Source: Deltaproteobacteria bacterium UBA5756 | GTDB taxonomy: Bacteria; Desulfobacterota; Syntrophorhabdia; Syntrophorhabdales; Syntrophorhabdaceae | Direction of reading: 5' to 3' | Assembly (NCBI GenBank): GCA_002418985.1 | Contig: DIFE01000023.1 | Span: 1 to 9,336 of the forward strand | DNA: 9,336 nt | In this document: piece by piece, positions 1 to 5,998 of the stretch | Position numbering within the stretch: the first letter of the stretch is position 1 | How the letters are laid out: each line of letters starts with the position of its first letter | The notes under the pieces: model-generated | What the model saw: only the letters and a program-made list of their open reading frames with translations | What the model was told of the DNA's origin: nothing | The model's database searches: none | Made by a program: the position numbers and the translations under genes

Positions 1-238
1 TGCAGACTTCCAGCGCCGGCCGATTGTCTTTGTCCTTTACGTCTTGCAGGGCCAGCCACGCGAATTTCATGGCGTTCTCAATGCTGTAATTCTTGGGAAG
101 GGCCAGCTCGCCGCTCATCAGGAAGGAATTGATCTTTGATCCCACAACGTCGACAATACTCTGCTGGTTGATTGCTAGACCCTTTGCTTCCTCGGCTGTC
201 ATCAATGCTCCGTTTGTTTTCCTTGCTGCTTCTGCCAT
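1..238 (-). CDS. recT: RecT-family single-strand annealing protein (N-terminal part)
   Basis: This is the first 79 codons of a gene that runs off the left edge. Around residues 48-79 it shows the pattern typical of the start of the RecT core: LPKNYSIENAMKFAWL, then a DKDNRPALEVC-type segment, which resembles the 'LP.dYs.eNAlksAwL.Lqe...k.rpaLevc' block of phage RecT proteins. Family role: it coats single-stranded DNA and anneals complementary strands during phage recombination, usually with a partner exonuclease. No nuclease is visible here; it could lie beyond the left edge. The ATG at 236-238 is supported by a strong AAAGGAGG (244-251) that overlaps the stop codon of the gene before it. It is the last visible gene of the leftward recombination operon. 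The family call rests on recognising the motif, since the rest of the protein is missing. Confidence 0.8.
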   Translation of the reverse strand, partial: MAEAARKTNGALMTAEEAKGLAINQQSIVDVVGSKINSFLMSGELALPKNYSIENAMKFAWLALQDVKDKDNRPALEVC

Positions 239-249
239 AATGGCCTCCT

Positions 250-417
250 TTATTTGGCTTCGTAAGCGTCTACAAACCAATCTCTGTGGTCGTCATATTT
301 CACCAGGAGATCGTAAGCGGCATTTGCCTCCTTTTCGTCCTGATAAACAGCCTCTATCCCGTGGCCGGACTTATCCCTCCATTCATAATGAAGGACGTAA
401 ACCGTTTTCTTTTCCAT
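250..417 (-). CDS. Small acidic protein of unknown function (55 aa)
   Basis: I do not recognise this 55-residue protein. It starts MEKKTVYVLHYEWRDKSG, contains a run rich in Glu, Asp and Ala, and ends FVDAYEAK. No signal peptide, membrane segment or Cys cluster is visible. A longer in-frame reading exists upstream (to 477), but the ATG at 415-417 is preferred. It forms a TAATG overlap with the helicase stop codon and is preceded by GGGGAGAG as ribosome-binding site. It lies between the helicase gene and recT and is probably translated by coupling to the helicase. A role as a recombination accessory factor is a guess from position only. Confidence 0.7.
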   Translation of the reverse strand: MEKKTVYVLHYEWRDKSGHGIEAVYQDEKEANAAYDLLVKYDDHRDWFVDAYEAK

Positions 418-1598
418 TATGATCTCTCCCCGTAATAAACATTGGTTAATTGCTTCTCCCCGCTGGCCACAAACCACTTCCCGTTCCCGCCGTCCACGAT
501 CTCCAGATCCTCGACCCTGCCGAATGAATCGTAGTTACCGCACATGTCTATTATTTTTGTATACTCCTTCTGAGGATGAGGCCTCAGGCCTCTACCTGCC
601 ATTTGATAAAAAAGCCCTAGACTCATGGTGGGCCGGGCAATGATGATAGTCTCCAGCTCGGGGTAATCAAAGCCGGTTGTGAGGACCCCGACGTTGCACA
701 CGACCGGAATGTCGCCGCACTTGAATCCATTGATAATCCGTTCTCTTCTCAGCCTGTTATCTTCCCCGGTAACAATGAAAGCGCCGTCGATCCTGCTTGC
801 CAGATACCGCGCTTCCTCAAGAAACCTCGTAAAGACCAGCACGTTCTTTCTGGTCTCCATCTCTCTCTTGATAACGTCGACAAGTCTTACCGGGAGATTC
901 GACGCCCACAGGCACGTCTGGACCGATTCGTCCGTATAGTCCGCGCCGGTGCTGTTGACCCGTAGCTTCGCCCGGTCAAAGCCATTGTGGGTTACATACT
1001 CAATCCGCGCTAGATAGCCTTGATCGAAAAGCTGCCGATTCTGAACGTAGTAGATCATTTCCCGGAAGACGCGGGGCCTTGTCCTCGTGAGAAAGCGCAG
1101 CTCGGGGCCGTAACTGTTGGTTGCTAGGCGGTAGGGTGTAGCAGTCAGGCCCAAGACCTTGGCACCCGCTTCTGTCAGTGCCGAAAGGAAAGTTTTATAC
1201 ATTCCCTCTTTGGCGTTTATTTTGTGGCATTCATCCACAACGATGTACCGGAACTTCTCAAACAGGCTGGTCTTCCCGACGACGCTGCCGATGGTGGCGA
1301 ACGTGATGTTTGATATCTCCGTCCGCCCCTTCGATGCTGAGTATACCGCCGCCTGGTAGCCGTAAGACTGGAGCTTGGAAAGGTTCTGCTCAAGGATCTC
1401 CTTTGAAGGCTGGAATATGAGGACCGGAGCCCCAAGCTCGGCCACGATGTTGGCAATGATCAGGGATTTGCCGCTGCCGGTTGGAAGGACCTCAATAGCG
1501 TTATGTTTCGCGGGGCCCTTGAGGAAGGAGACCGCCGCATCGACGGCCCCCCTTTGGTATGGGCGCAGGGTGTAATTGTTCGTGGAGAACAAATCCAT
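417..1598 (-). CDS. SF2 DNA helicase, phage DEAD/DEAH (ResIII-like) type
   Basis: This 393-residue protein is a complete superfamily 2 helicase. Visible motifs in order: Q-like motif LRPYQRGAVDAA (11-22), Walker A PTGSGKS (39-45), motif II DECH (122-125), motif III TAT (152-154), motif V TTGFD (307-311) and motif VI QMAGRGLRP (332-340). It therefore has both RecA-like lobes and no obvious extra domain. Such proteins (ResIII/UvsW-like phage helicases) unwind or remodel branched DNA using ATP in replication and recombination. It lies between a Rad50-like ATPase and RecT, which points to recombination-dependent replication or repair of phage DNA. The ATG at 1596-1598 forms a TAATG overlap with the ATPase stop, so the two are probably translationally coupled. 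The helicase class is clear; the exact substrate is not. Confidence 0.92.
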   Translation of the reverse strand: MDLFSTNNYTLRPYQRGAVDAAVSFLKGPAKHNAIEVLPTGSGKSLIIANIVAELGAPVLIFQPSKEILEQNLSKLQSYGYQAAVYSASKGRTEISNITFATIGSVVGKTSLFEKFRYIVVDECHKINAKEGMYKTFLSALTEAGAKVLGLTATPYRLATNSYGPELRFLTRTRPRVFREMIYYVQNRQLFDQGYLARIEYVTHNGFDRAKLRVNSTGADYTDESVQTCLWASNLPVRLVDVIKREMETRKNVLVFTRFLEEARYLASRIDGAFIVTGEDNRLRRERIINGFKCGDIPVVCNVGVLTTGFDYPELETIIIARPTMSLGLFYQMAGRGLRPHPQKEYTKIIDMCGNYDSFGRVEDLEIVDGGNGKWFVASGEKQLTNVYYGERS

Positions 1599-3616
1599 TA
1601 TGCAGCCACCCGCTTTCTTGCATCGGTTTTCTCAACCCGCAGCGTCTTGTCCTCGGGCGACACAAACAGTGAAAGGACCTGACAGTCCATCGCCGGGATC
1701 ACCGTGCAGGATTCACGGTTATCAATCCAGATCGGGCAACTCAGCCCGTAATGACGTTGCAGGGTGCGGATGATATCGAGCCCGGCCTGGGTTCTGGCTG
1801 CACTGTTTAAACCGCTGTCGTAGGGCACACCCGCCACCGTCGCAACACAGCACTCGGCCAGACCGCCGTTGACCTGGATATCGTAGAGTTTGAACCTGAC
1901 TATCTCGAAGAGGCCATTGATACGCTCGGTCAACAGGCTGACTTTCGTTTTGATGAATGTCTCGATCAGGAACAACTGTTGTTCCAGGGATTCGTACTCA
2001 GCCGCGAGTTTCTTTTCCTCGGCCTTGAGACTTTCGATACGCTGTTCTCCCTGTTCGCGGCGGGTGAAGCGGTCGGCCCTCTCTTTAGCAAAATTGAGCC
2101 GTTCCGTGAGGCCGTCGATTTCATTGCGGATGTGATCTTTATCCTCAGACACGCCGGCGCGGGATTCCTCGATCTGCTTCTCAATCGCCGCTTTCTTCTC
2201 GAGCATTTCGGCACGGCCGGGGATTAGGCTGTAGTCTTCCGCCTTTTCCTTGAGGGCGTCCCGCTCGACCCTCAATTCCTCAAGAATATCTTCCCCCGTA
2301 TTCGGGCGGGTAGTTAGAGTTTCCAGCTCAAATAGCTTACCCATCAGGTTCTGATGGAGTCCTTCAAGACTTTCTTTTGCCTTGCCGAGCTCCGTGGCGA
2401 AGGACTTCCCTTTTGTTTCGATTATCAGCAACTGCTCGGCCTTGTCGCGGTTGAATGCGGCGAGGGCCTTCGTCCGAGATTCCTCCACCCGATCAGCGGG
2501 AAGGGCCTGGCCACATGCCGCGCAAACATCATCGATGGTGCCGTTGAAAGCCTTTCCATCGATCTCTGTCCATTCTCCCCGGAGCTGTTCAAGGCGCGTC
2601 TCAAGGTACGTGATGCGGGTCTGCTTCTCGGTGATCTCGTCCTTGATACCCTGCACGGCCCGCCGTTCCGAGTCCACGTTTGCCGTGATCTCGTTGATCT
2701 GCTGGCTCAGGTGCGTAACGTGTTTCATACCTTCGAGGTAATACTTGTTCTCAAGCTGGCCGATATCGAAGTTCAATTCCTGCAACAGCTTCGACAGCTC
2801 GGCTATGCCGGCGCCGTTGTCGATGCCCTGGAGCCTGAGCTGTGCATTGTTGACCGCGGCCTCCAGTTGTACGATTTCCTCGTATAACTCCTTCCTGTTC
2901 AGCCCCGTCACGTCCGGCAGCCCCCGTCTTACCTCGTCGAGTCTTACCGGTAATTGATCAATCTGCTTGTTAATCTCAATGCGCCGGCCGGTGACCACCT
3001 TTTTCAGATCGTCGAGTGGTGCTTTACTTACCGTGTAGCGTTTCAGGAGGTCGGTAAGTGGGGCAAGTGTTTCGTCTGTGGCGATGACCTGGGCGTCGGT
3101 GATGTCCCCGCAACAATCAAGCAGTATGGTTCTTTGTTGTTGCCATGGGAGGCCCGGGAACGTGGTCGGGGACGTGAGGAGACGGACAGTTGTCTCGTCC
3201 CCGAAAATCTCGGCTATGCGGGCCTTGTACTCGGTCTCCTTGGCGGGTACGCCGTCGATCCAGTAGTCGGTTGTATTGCCGGTGAGCACGCTCTGAGCAG
3301 ATCCACGCTTTTTTGTCCAGACCTCGTGATAGACTCTCTTAAGTACGGTCTCTATGCCGTTGCCGACAAGAATTCCCTGGACGCCGTGCTCGAGGCCGCT
3401 TTCCCGGTTCCCGGCATCGTCGAGGTTCTTTATCTCAAAATCGCTCCTGCCGAGAGAATCTTTTCCAAAAAGAAGCCACGAGAAGGCGTCTGCCAGGGTA
3501 GTCTTCCCTGATGCGTTCGAGCCGTGCACGTTGGTGTCCATGCCGTCCGGCGTGAAGCTGAACGTCATCCCTTTGAAATCCCTCAATTCAAGCTGTTTCA
3601 GTCGTATTTCTTTCAT
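1598..3616 (-). CDS. Rad50/SbcC-like coiled-coil ATPase (phage AAA_23 type)
   Basis: A 672-residue SMC/Rad50-type protein. Walker A GSNASGKTT is at residues 32-40. Two long charged helical stretches (roughly 240-350 and 375-560) flank a CAACGQ sequence (Cys365, Cys368) that looks like a zinc hook. The C-terminal half-ATPase carries an ABC-signature-like LNSAARTQAGLDIIRTL (603-619) followed by a Walker B-like PIWIDN (628-633). The usual Asp-Glu is replaced by Asp-Asn; phage members of this family, as I recall, commonly read 'IDNAES' here. Known relatives tether or process DNA ends together with a nuclease. The ATG at 3614-3616 overlaps the preceding stop as ATGA and has AAGGAGG upstream. It shares the operon with a helicase and RecT. 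No SbcD-type nuclease lies next to it in this window. Confidence 0.88.
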   Translation of the reverse strand: MKEIRLKQLELRDFKGMTFSFTPDGMDTNVHGSNASGKTTLADAFSWLLFGKDSLGRSDFEIKNLDDAGNRESGLEHGVQGILVGNGIETVLKRVYHEVWTKKRGSAQSVLTGNTTDYWIDGVPAKETEYKARIAEIFGDETTVRLLTSPTTFPGLPWQQQRTILLDCCGDITDAQVIATDETLAPLTDLLKRYTVSKAPLDDLKKVVTGRRIEINKQIDQLPVRLDEVRRGLPDVTGLNRKELYEEIVQLEAAVNNAQLRLQGIDNGAGIAELSKLLQELNFDIGQLENKYYLEGMKHVTHLSQQINEITANVDSERRAVQGIKDEITEKQTRITYLETRLEQLRGEWTEIDGKAFNGTIDDVCAACGQALPADRVEESRTKALAAFNRDKAEQLLIIETKGKSFATELGKAKESLEGLHQNLMGKLFELETLTTRPNTGEDILEELRVERDALKEKAEDYSLIPGRAEMLEKKAAIEKQIEESRAGVSEDKDHIRNEIDGLTERLNFAKERADRFTRREQGEQRIESLKAEEKKLAAEYESLEQQLFLIETFIKTKVSLLTERINGLFEIVRFKLYDIQVNGGLAECCVATVAGVPYDSGLNSAARTQAGLDIIRTLQRHYGLSCPIWIDNRESCTVIPAMDCQVLSLFVSPEDKTLRVEKTDARKRVAA

Positions 3617-3849
3617 GCCGTTCCCTCCTTGTAAATTTCCTCTATCCGGTCGGCGATCTCCGGTATATTTTGACCAGCGAAAAAGTCTTTCAGCATATCT
3701 TCAACCCGTTCCCGCTTGCTCTCAGGGACACACCGGCACTCGCTAGACCATTTGCATGAACCTTGCTCACACCATTTTTCCATTTGGGTATGCGGACGTT
3801 TGTGAATGCAGGAAAGGGAATTACATTGCTCTGAAAAATTGCAAATCAC
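3613..3849 (-). CDS. Cys-rich putative zinc-binding protein (78 aa, GTG start)
   Basis: The first half is packed with potential metal ligands: Cys3, Cys9, Cys14, His16, His20, Cys27, Cys32, Cys38 and Cys40. The second half (45-75) looks helical and acidic. A longer reading (to 3909) exists but has no ribosome-binding site. The GTG at 3847-3849 is preferred because it overlaps the upstream zinc-ribbon stop as GTGA and is preceded by GAGGAGG at a 5-base spacing. Its own stop overlaps the ATPase start as ATGA, so the gene is wedged between two coupled partners. The function is unknown. Small Cys/His-rich proteins are common in phage early operons and often bind zinc; DNA or protein binding is possible but not shown. 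Confidence 0.72.
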   Translation of the reverse strand: MICNFSEQCNSLSCIHKRPHTQMEKWCEQGSCKWSSECRCVPESKRERVEDMLKDFFAGQNIPEIADRIEEIYKEGTA

Positions 3850-4025
3850 CGGTCCCTCCTCGTCGGGAACATCCGCTCGCATTCGAGGCAGAATACCGGG
3901 ATTCCCCATGGTGTCTTGTGCCCGATCCTCACGTTAGCGGAATGGCACTCAGGACAGCGGATTATCGTAGCCTTGTGGATCAGAACTTTTTCTATTTCGG
4001 GTGATTTGGGGGTTATGGTTTCCAT
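3846..4025 (-). CDS. Zinc-ribbon protein (59 aa)
   Basis: A small protein with two CxxC knuckles, CPEC (Cys24, Cys27) and CLEC (Cys46, Cys49), separated by 18 residues containing NVRIGHKTPWGIPVF. This is a classic four-Cys zinc ribbon. The tail is basic (TRRDR). The ATG at 4023-4025 has an excellent AAGGAGGAG ribosome-binding site at the right spacing. The same frame stays open to an ATG at 4127, which itself overlaps the upstream gene's stop as ATGA and would add 34 residues of unremarkable sequence. I prefer the shorter form because of the ribosome-binding site. A nucleic-acid or protein interaction role is plausible for this fold; the partner is unknown. Confidence 0.72.
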   Translation of the reverse strand: METITPKSPEIEKVLIHKATIIRCPECHSANVRIGHKTPWGIPVFCLECERMFPTRRDR

Positions 4026-4043
4026 ATCTCCTCCTTTTGGTGT

Positions 4044-4088
4044 GAGGGGCCGGGAACGTTGGCACATTACCTCCGGCCCCTCTGGGGC
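4044..4088 (-). other. Two competing GC-rich hairpins ahead of the zinc-ribbon gene
   Basis: GAGGGGCCGG (4044-4053) is perfectly complementary to CCGGCCCCTC (4073-4082), giving a 10-bp stem with a 19-base loop. A second hairpin uses part of the same arm: GCCCC (4076-4080) pairs with GGGGC (4084-4088) around a 3-base loop. The two cannot form at once. They lie 19-63 bases upstream of the zinc-ribbon start, in the only sizeable apparent non-coding gap of this operon. A regulatory role is inference; no T-run follows, so this is not a simple terminator. Confidence 0.4.
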
Positions 4089-4123
4089 ACACGTTGAAAA
4101 GCTGCGAAGCCGTGTTCCTCCTT

Positions 4124-4291
4124 TCATATGGAATCACCCAGTGAAGGTGTGGTTGCCTCGTTGACCTTATCTCCCTCCATTTCGATAGCGTCCGCTATTT
4201 CGCCCGATACGACGTAGTTCATGCTAATCCCGTTTCGCGCGCAGATACTGATGATAAGGTCTTGCAGCTCATCTCTCGTTTTCGTTTTCAT
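4124..4291 (-). CDS. Small protein of unknown function (55 aa)
   Basis: I do not recognise this protein. It reads MKTKTRDELQDLIISICARN at the start, continues through an amphipathic helix-like region, and ends TTPSLGDSI. It has one Cys, no membrane segment and no clear motif. The start is well supported: ATG at 4289-4291 overlaps the preceding gene's stop as ATGA and has GGAGGGGG just upstream. Its own stop overlaps a possible downstream ATG (4127) in the same ATGA fashion. It is a short link in the leftward early operon. Confidence 0.6.
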   Translation of the reverse strand: MKTKTRDELQDLIISICARNGISMNYVVSGEIADAIEMEGDKVNEATTPSLGDSI

Positions 4292-4464
4292 CTTCCCCCT
4301 CCCTGCACGATCAAAATCCGCGAATTGATCAGCCTCTTGTCCAGTTCCGTTTCCCGGATCGCTTGCTCGTCGGCCGCTCCGAAGACCAGGCCGAGAAATA
4401 TCGCGAACAGGACGGCTACGGTGATGAGGGTTGACCAGTTGGATTGATAGTCGGGGTTACGCAT
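4288..4464 (-). CDS. Small single-span membrane protein (58 aa)
   Basis: The protein has a short polar N-terminus (MRNPDYQSNW), one hydrophobic helix at about residues 11-30 (STLITVAVLFAIFLGLVFGA) and a charged C-terminal tail of about 28 residues. No lipobox or clear signal-peptidase site is obvious, so it is probably a membrane-anchored peptide. The ATG at 4462-4464 has GGAGG five bases upstream and overlaps the end of the upstream minus-strand ORF by 8 bases. The function is unknown. Early-operon membrane peptides in phages can act in exclusion or host takeover, but nothing here shows that. Its start codon faces the ATG of the plus-strand zinc-ribbon ORF at 4463. Confidence 0.6.
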   Translation of the reverse strand: MRNPDYQSNWSTLITVAVLFAIFLGLVFGAADEQAIRETELDKRLINSRILIVQGGGR

Positions 4465-4720
4465 GGGGGCCTCCTTTGTTTGCCCTGATTGCGGCAAGAA
4501 AGTTTTCAAAACGAGCGCCAAACCGGGGGGTGTAGACATGCTTGACGATCTGGTCTGCACCAGTTGCGGCAAGAGGCTTTCCGAGGACGATGTCCGAAGC
4601 CAGGCTCTTGATATCGCTGACAAACTCGCCAGGGACGCCTTCAGGAAACTCGGAAAGTAAGTCCTTCATCTGTTGTTCCAGCACCGAGGTATCGAAGTCT
4701 ATCGTGATGAGTATGTTCAC
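4457..4720 (-). CDS. First gene of the leftward operon, unknown protein (87 aa, GTG start)
   Basis: I do not recognise this protein (first residues NILITIDFDTSVLEQQMKDLL after the start). Context supports it. A strong promoter at 4748-4776 points into it, AAGGAGG lies five bases before the GTG at 4718-4720, and it overlaps the next gene's start by 8 bases. The same frame also has an ATG at 4739-4741, exactly at the predicted transcription start, so a leaderless 94-residue form is possible. Against it, most of the reading frame lies codon-for-codon opposite the plus-strand zinc-ribbon ORF at 4463-4660. An open antisense frame in that register arises easily when TTA, CTA and TCA codons are rare. 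One of the two may be a shadow. Confidence is therefore middling. Confidence 0.5.
   Translation of the reverse strand: MNILITIDFDTSVLEQQMKDLLSEFPEGVPGEFVSDIKSLASDIVLGKPLAATGADQIVKHVYTPRFGARFENFLAAIRANKGGPHA
4463..4660 (+). CDS. Putative zinc-ribbon protein (65 aa) antisense to the leftward operon
   Basis: The translation looks like a real protein. CPDCG (Cys7, Cys10) and CTSCG (Cys32, Cys35) are spaced as in a zinc ribbon, with FKTSAKP between them. A charged helical tail SEDDVRSQALDIADKLARDA follows. This closely resembles small phage zinc-binding proteins that I recall under the ECs_2282-like name. The ATG at 4463-4465 has only a weak GGGG upstream and I see no good plus-strand promoter. 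It is the only plus-strand gene in the left half and lies wholly inside minus-strand coding sequence, in the register where sense and antisense codons coincide. I consider it likely to be, or to have been, a true gene. Expression is uncertain. Confidence 0.55.
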   Translation: MGASFVCPDCGKKVFKTSAKPGGVDMLDDLVCTSCGKRLSEDDVRSQALDIADKLARDAFRKLGK

Positions 4721-4747
4721 TAAGGCCTCCTTGAATGTCATGACTAA

Positions 4748-4776
4748 AACTTACACGATAGTGTATATCATGTCAA
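4748..4776 (-). promoter_or_regulatory. Leftward early promoter (PL-like)
   Basis: On the minus strand TTGACA (4776-4771) is followed by a 17-base spacer and TAAGTT (4753-4748). The predicted start is A4741. It has the same -35 sequence and spacing as the rightward promoter at 6529. Operator 1 covers the downstream spacer and -10; operator 2 lies just upstream, centred near -51. It should drive the recombination operon when the repressor is absent. Confidence 0.7.
4752..4765. promoter_or_regulatory. Operator 1 (OL, overlapping the leftward -10)
   Basis: A perfect 14-bp dyad, TACAC-GATA-GTGTA, inside a 20-bp direct repeat (4746-4765) that recurs 34 bp away at 4780-4799. It is centred about -17.5 from the predicted leftward start, so a bound repressor would block polymerase. 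Confidence 0.72.
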
Positions 4777-4785
4777 GAGAAAACT

Positions 4786-4799
4786 TACACGATAGTGTA
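4786..4799. promoter_or_regulatory. Operator 2 (OL, upstream site)
   Basis: A second perfect TACAC-GATA-GTGTA, identical to operator 1, centred near -51.5 from the leftward start. The flanking AAAACT is also shared with operator 1, which makes the 20-bp direct repeat. Confidence 0.72.
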
Positions 4800-4828
4800 G
4801 AACCTTGTCGAAAGCTAAAAACCAGAGG

Positions 4829-4851
4829 AAAAAGTGATCTGGAACAGATCA
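4829..4851 (-). terminator. Intrinsic terminator before the leftward promoter
   Basis: On the minus strand TGATCTG pairs perfectly with CAGATCA around a TTC loop (4851-4835). The sequence C-TTTTT (4834-4829) follows. The stem is short (7 bp), but its placement is telling: it is after the last gene of the repressor operon and before the leftward promoter. It would keep lysogenic transcription out of the recombination genes. Confidence 0.6.
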
Positions 4852-4870
4852 GACTTACGAATTTTTACGG

Positions 4871-4895
4871 AAAGAAAAAACTGAATTTAATTCAG
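4871..4895 (-). terminator. Weak intrinsic terminator at the end of the 77-aa gene
   Basis: On the minus strand CTGAAT-TAA-ATTCAG (4895-4881) forms a 6-bp stem whose loop is the stop codon TAA of the 77-residue gene. It is followed by TTTTTTCTTT (4880-4871). The stem is AT-rich, so it may be weak alone and work in tandem with the hairpin at 4829-4851. Confidence 0.4.
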
Positions 4896-5120
4896 ATCGT
4901 ATTTGTGGCCGTTGCCGCTTATGTAGTCGCGGTAGAAACGGGCTTTGACGTAGCGCCCAAAGTGGCGGATTTGATCTTCGCGGGGATCGTTGTCGTGACC
5001 GGACATGGCCATGACAAGCCGGACCATTTCAGCGGCCTGGGACCACTGAAGCTTAATTTGGTATCGGAGATATAAAAAAAGGGCCTGGCCTCCTAGAATT
5101 TCCATATCATTGTCGAGCAT
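4887..5120 (-). CDS. Unknown protein in a rex-like position (77 aa)
   Basis: I do not recognise this protein. After a leucine-rich N-terminus (ILGGQALFLYLRYQIKLQW, 8-26) comes a mixed-charge region with AAEMVRLVMAMSGHDNDPR and an aromatic, basic segment (GRYVKARFYRDYISGN). No membrane helix or Cys is present. The ATG at 5118-5120 overlaps the end of the 282-residue gene by 14 bases; a second ATG in frame lies at 5103-5105. Neither has a clear ribosome-binding site, so translation may depend on coupling to the gene before it. It is the last gene of the repressor operon, followed by terminator-like hairpins. Its position matches that of a lambda rex gene. Function is not inferable from sequence. 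Confidence 0.55.
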   Translation of the reverse strand: MLDNDMEILGGQALFLYLRYQIKLQWSQAAEMVRLVMAMSGHDNDPREDQIRHFGRYVKARFYRDYISGNGHKYDLN

Positions 5121-5955
5121 CGTGCAACTGTTTTTCTAAACTTCTTACTATGTCTGCATGGTGTCGCATTTCCTGCAAATATTTTTGTTTCTGCCGTTCT
5201 GGTGAGTCATTCTCGGTTCCCGATAGTGCGACTTTTGAGCCATAGCAAACGGTTGTATAAAAGTATTGAGCATTGACATGCGGCTCATCGCCTGAACATC
5301 CCCGGGCACATAAATCAACGAATTGTTCCATGTCCAATCTGTTGCGAGCCTGACTAATAATAGCCGAAAAATCAGGGCCAGTGATTTTAGTATATAAGTT
5401 TTCGCGAATGCACATTCTTTTATAGAAGGCGTAAGCGTTATTGCATACCTTCTTTTTCGGCAGTAGAAGCTCCGATCTGCTCACCCATCCTTGCGCTGTA
5501 GTTCCTTTGACGTTGATTTTTGTGATGTGGCCGTACACGTCATAAGCCAAAGCATCGATGATTTCTACCTCCGCATCGTTTGCCATTCGGACAGCTCTCC
5601 CTTTGTTGATTAAATCATTCACGAACCCCTTAATTGGTGCGATATTACCGGCATATTTCAAGTCGAACAGGTGCATTAAATCTCTATGGCTGAGAAATGC
5701 GACGCTGTTTCTTGGTAATAGATAATAATCTTCGGAGTCATCGCTGCTCTCGCTGGCTTTGGCTGGTATCGAATTAATGTCTGGTCGTTGGGTCTGGAAA
5801 ATTTTCGGGCTTTCGGAGGGGGGAAATTCTCCAATCGTATAAGGCTTCATATTCGAAACCTCTTCGGAATCGCTTGGCCAGATATGATTAACGGCCATTA
5901 TTGCCAAAATGATTAAAACGATAAGCGACAGTACAGCTGGACGGCTTATTTGCAC
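5107..5955 (-). CDS. Membrane-anchored protein with possible SH3-like domain (282 aa)
   Basis: A hydrophobic segment at about residues 7-24 (AVLSLIVLIILAIMAVN) should anchor the N-terminus in the inner membrane with the bulk outside the cytoplasm. A Ser/Pro-rich linker follows to about 75. Residues 119-165 show alternating hydrophobic strands ending GWVSRSELL, which looks like a bacterial SH3-type fold. The C-terminal part has five Cys (171, 182, 216, 220, 237), possibly disulfide-bonded, and a charged helical tail (252-280). The start is GTG at 5953-5955, the first possible after an in-frame stop; the ribosome-binding site is weak. The gene is visibly AT-richer than its neighbours and sits just downstream of the repressor, so it is probably expressed in the lysogen. 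A role in superinfection exclusion is inference from position and topology. Confidence 0.7.
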   Translation of the reverse strand: MQISRPAVLSLIVLIILAIMAVNHIWPSDSEEVSNMKPYTIGEFPPSESPKIFQTQRPDINSIPAKASESSDDSEDYYLLPRNSVAFLSHRDLMHLFDLKYAGNIAPIKGFVNDLINKGRAVRMANDAEVEIIDALAYDVYGHITKINVKGTTAQGWVSRSELLLPKKKVCNNAYAFYKRMCIRENLYTKITGPDFSAIISQARNRLDMEQFVDLCARGCSGDEPHVNAQYFYTTVCYGSKVALSGTENDSPERQKQKYLQEMRHHADIVRSLEKQLHDARQ

Positions 5956-5998
5956 GATGCACGGTCCGATCTATGACATTGCGTAAAATCGACATACA

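Noticed and set aside
2354..2887. 177-codon plus-strand ORF
   Set aside because: It lies antisense to the coiled-coil part of the Rad50-like ATPase, has no ribosome-binding site and no recognisable motif.
2954..3511. 185-codon plus-strand ORF
   Set aside because: It is antisense to the Walker A half of the ATPase, whose motifs are clear; low-complexity shadow.
4026..4127. Longer start (ATG 4127) for the zinc-ribbon gene
   Set aside because: It has an ATGA overlap in its favour but a poor ribosome-binding site and an uninformative extension. ATG 4025 has an excellent one. Not fully excluded.
4542..5075. 177-codon plus-strand ORF
   Set aside because: It runs through both OL operators, the leftward promoter and the terminators and is antisense to the 77-aa gene. 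Its hydrophobic look is a shadow effect.
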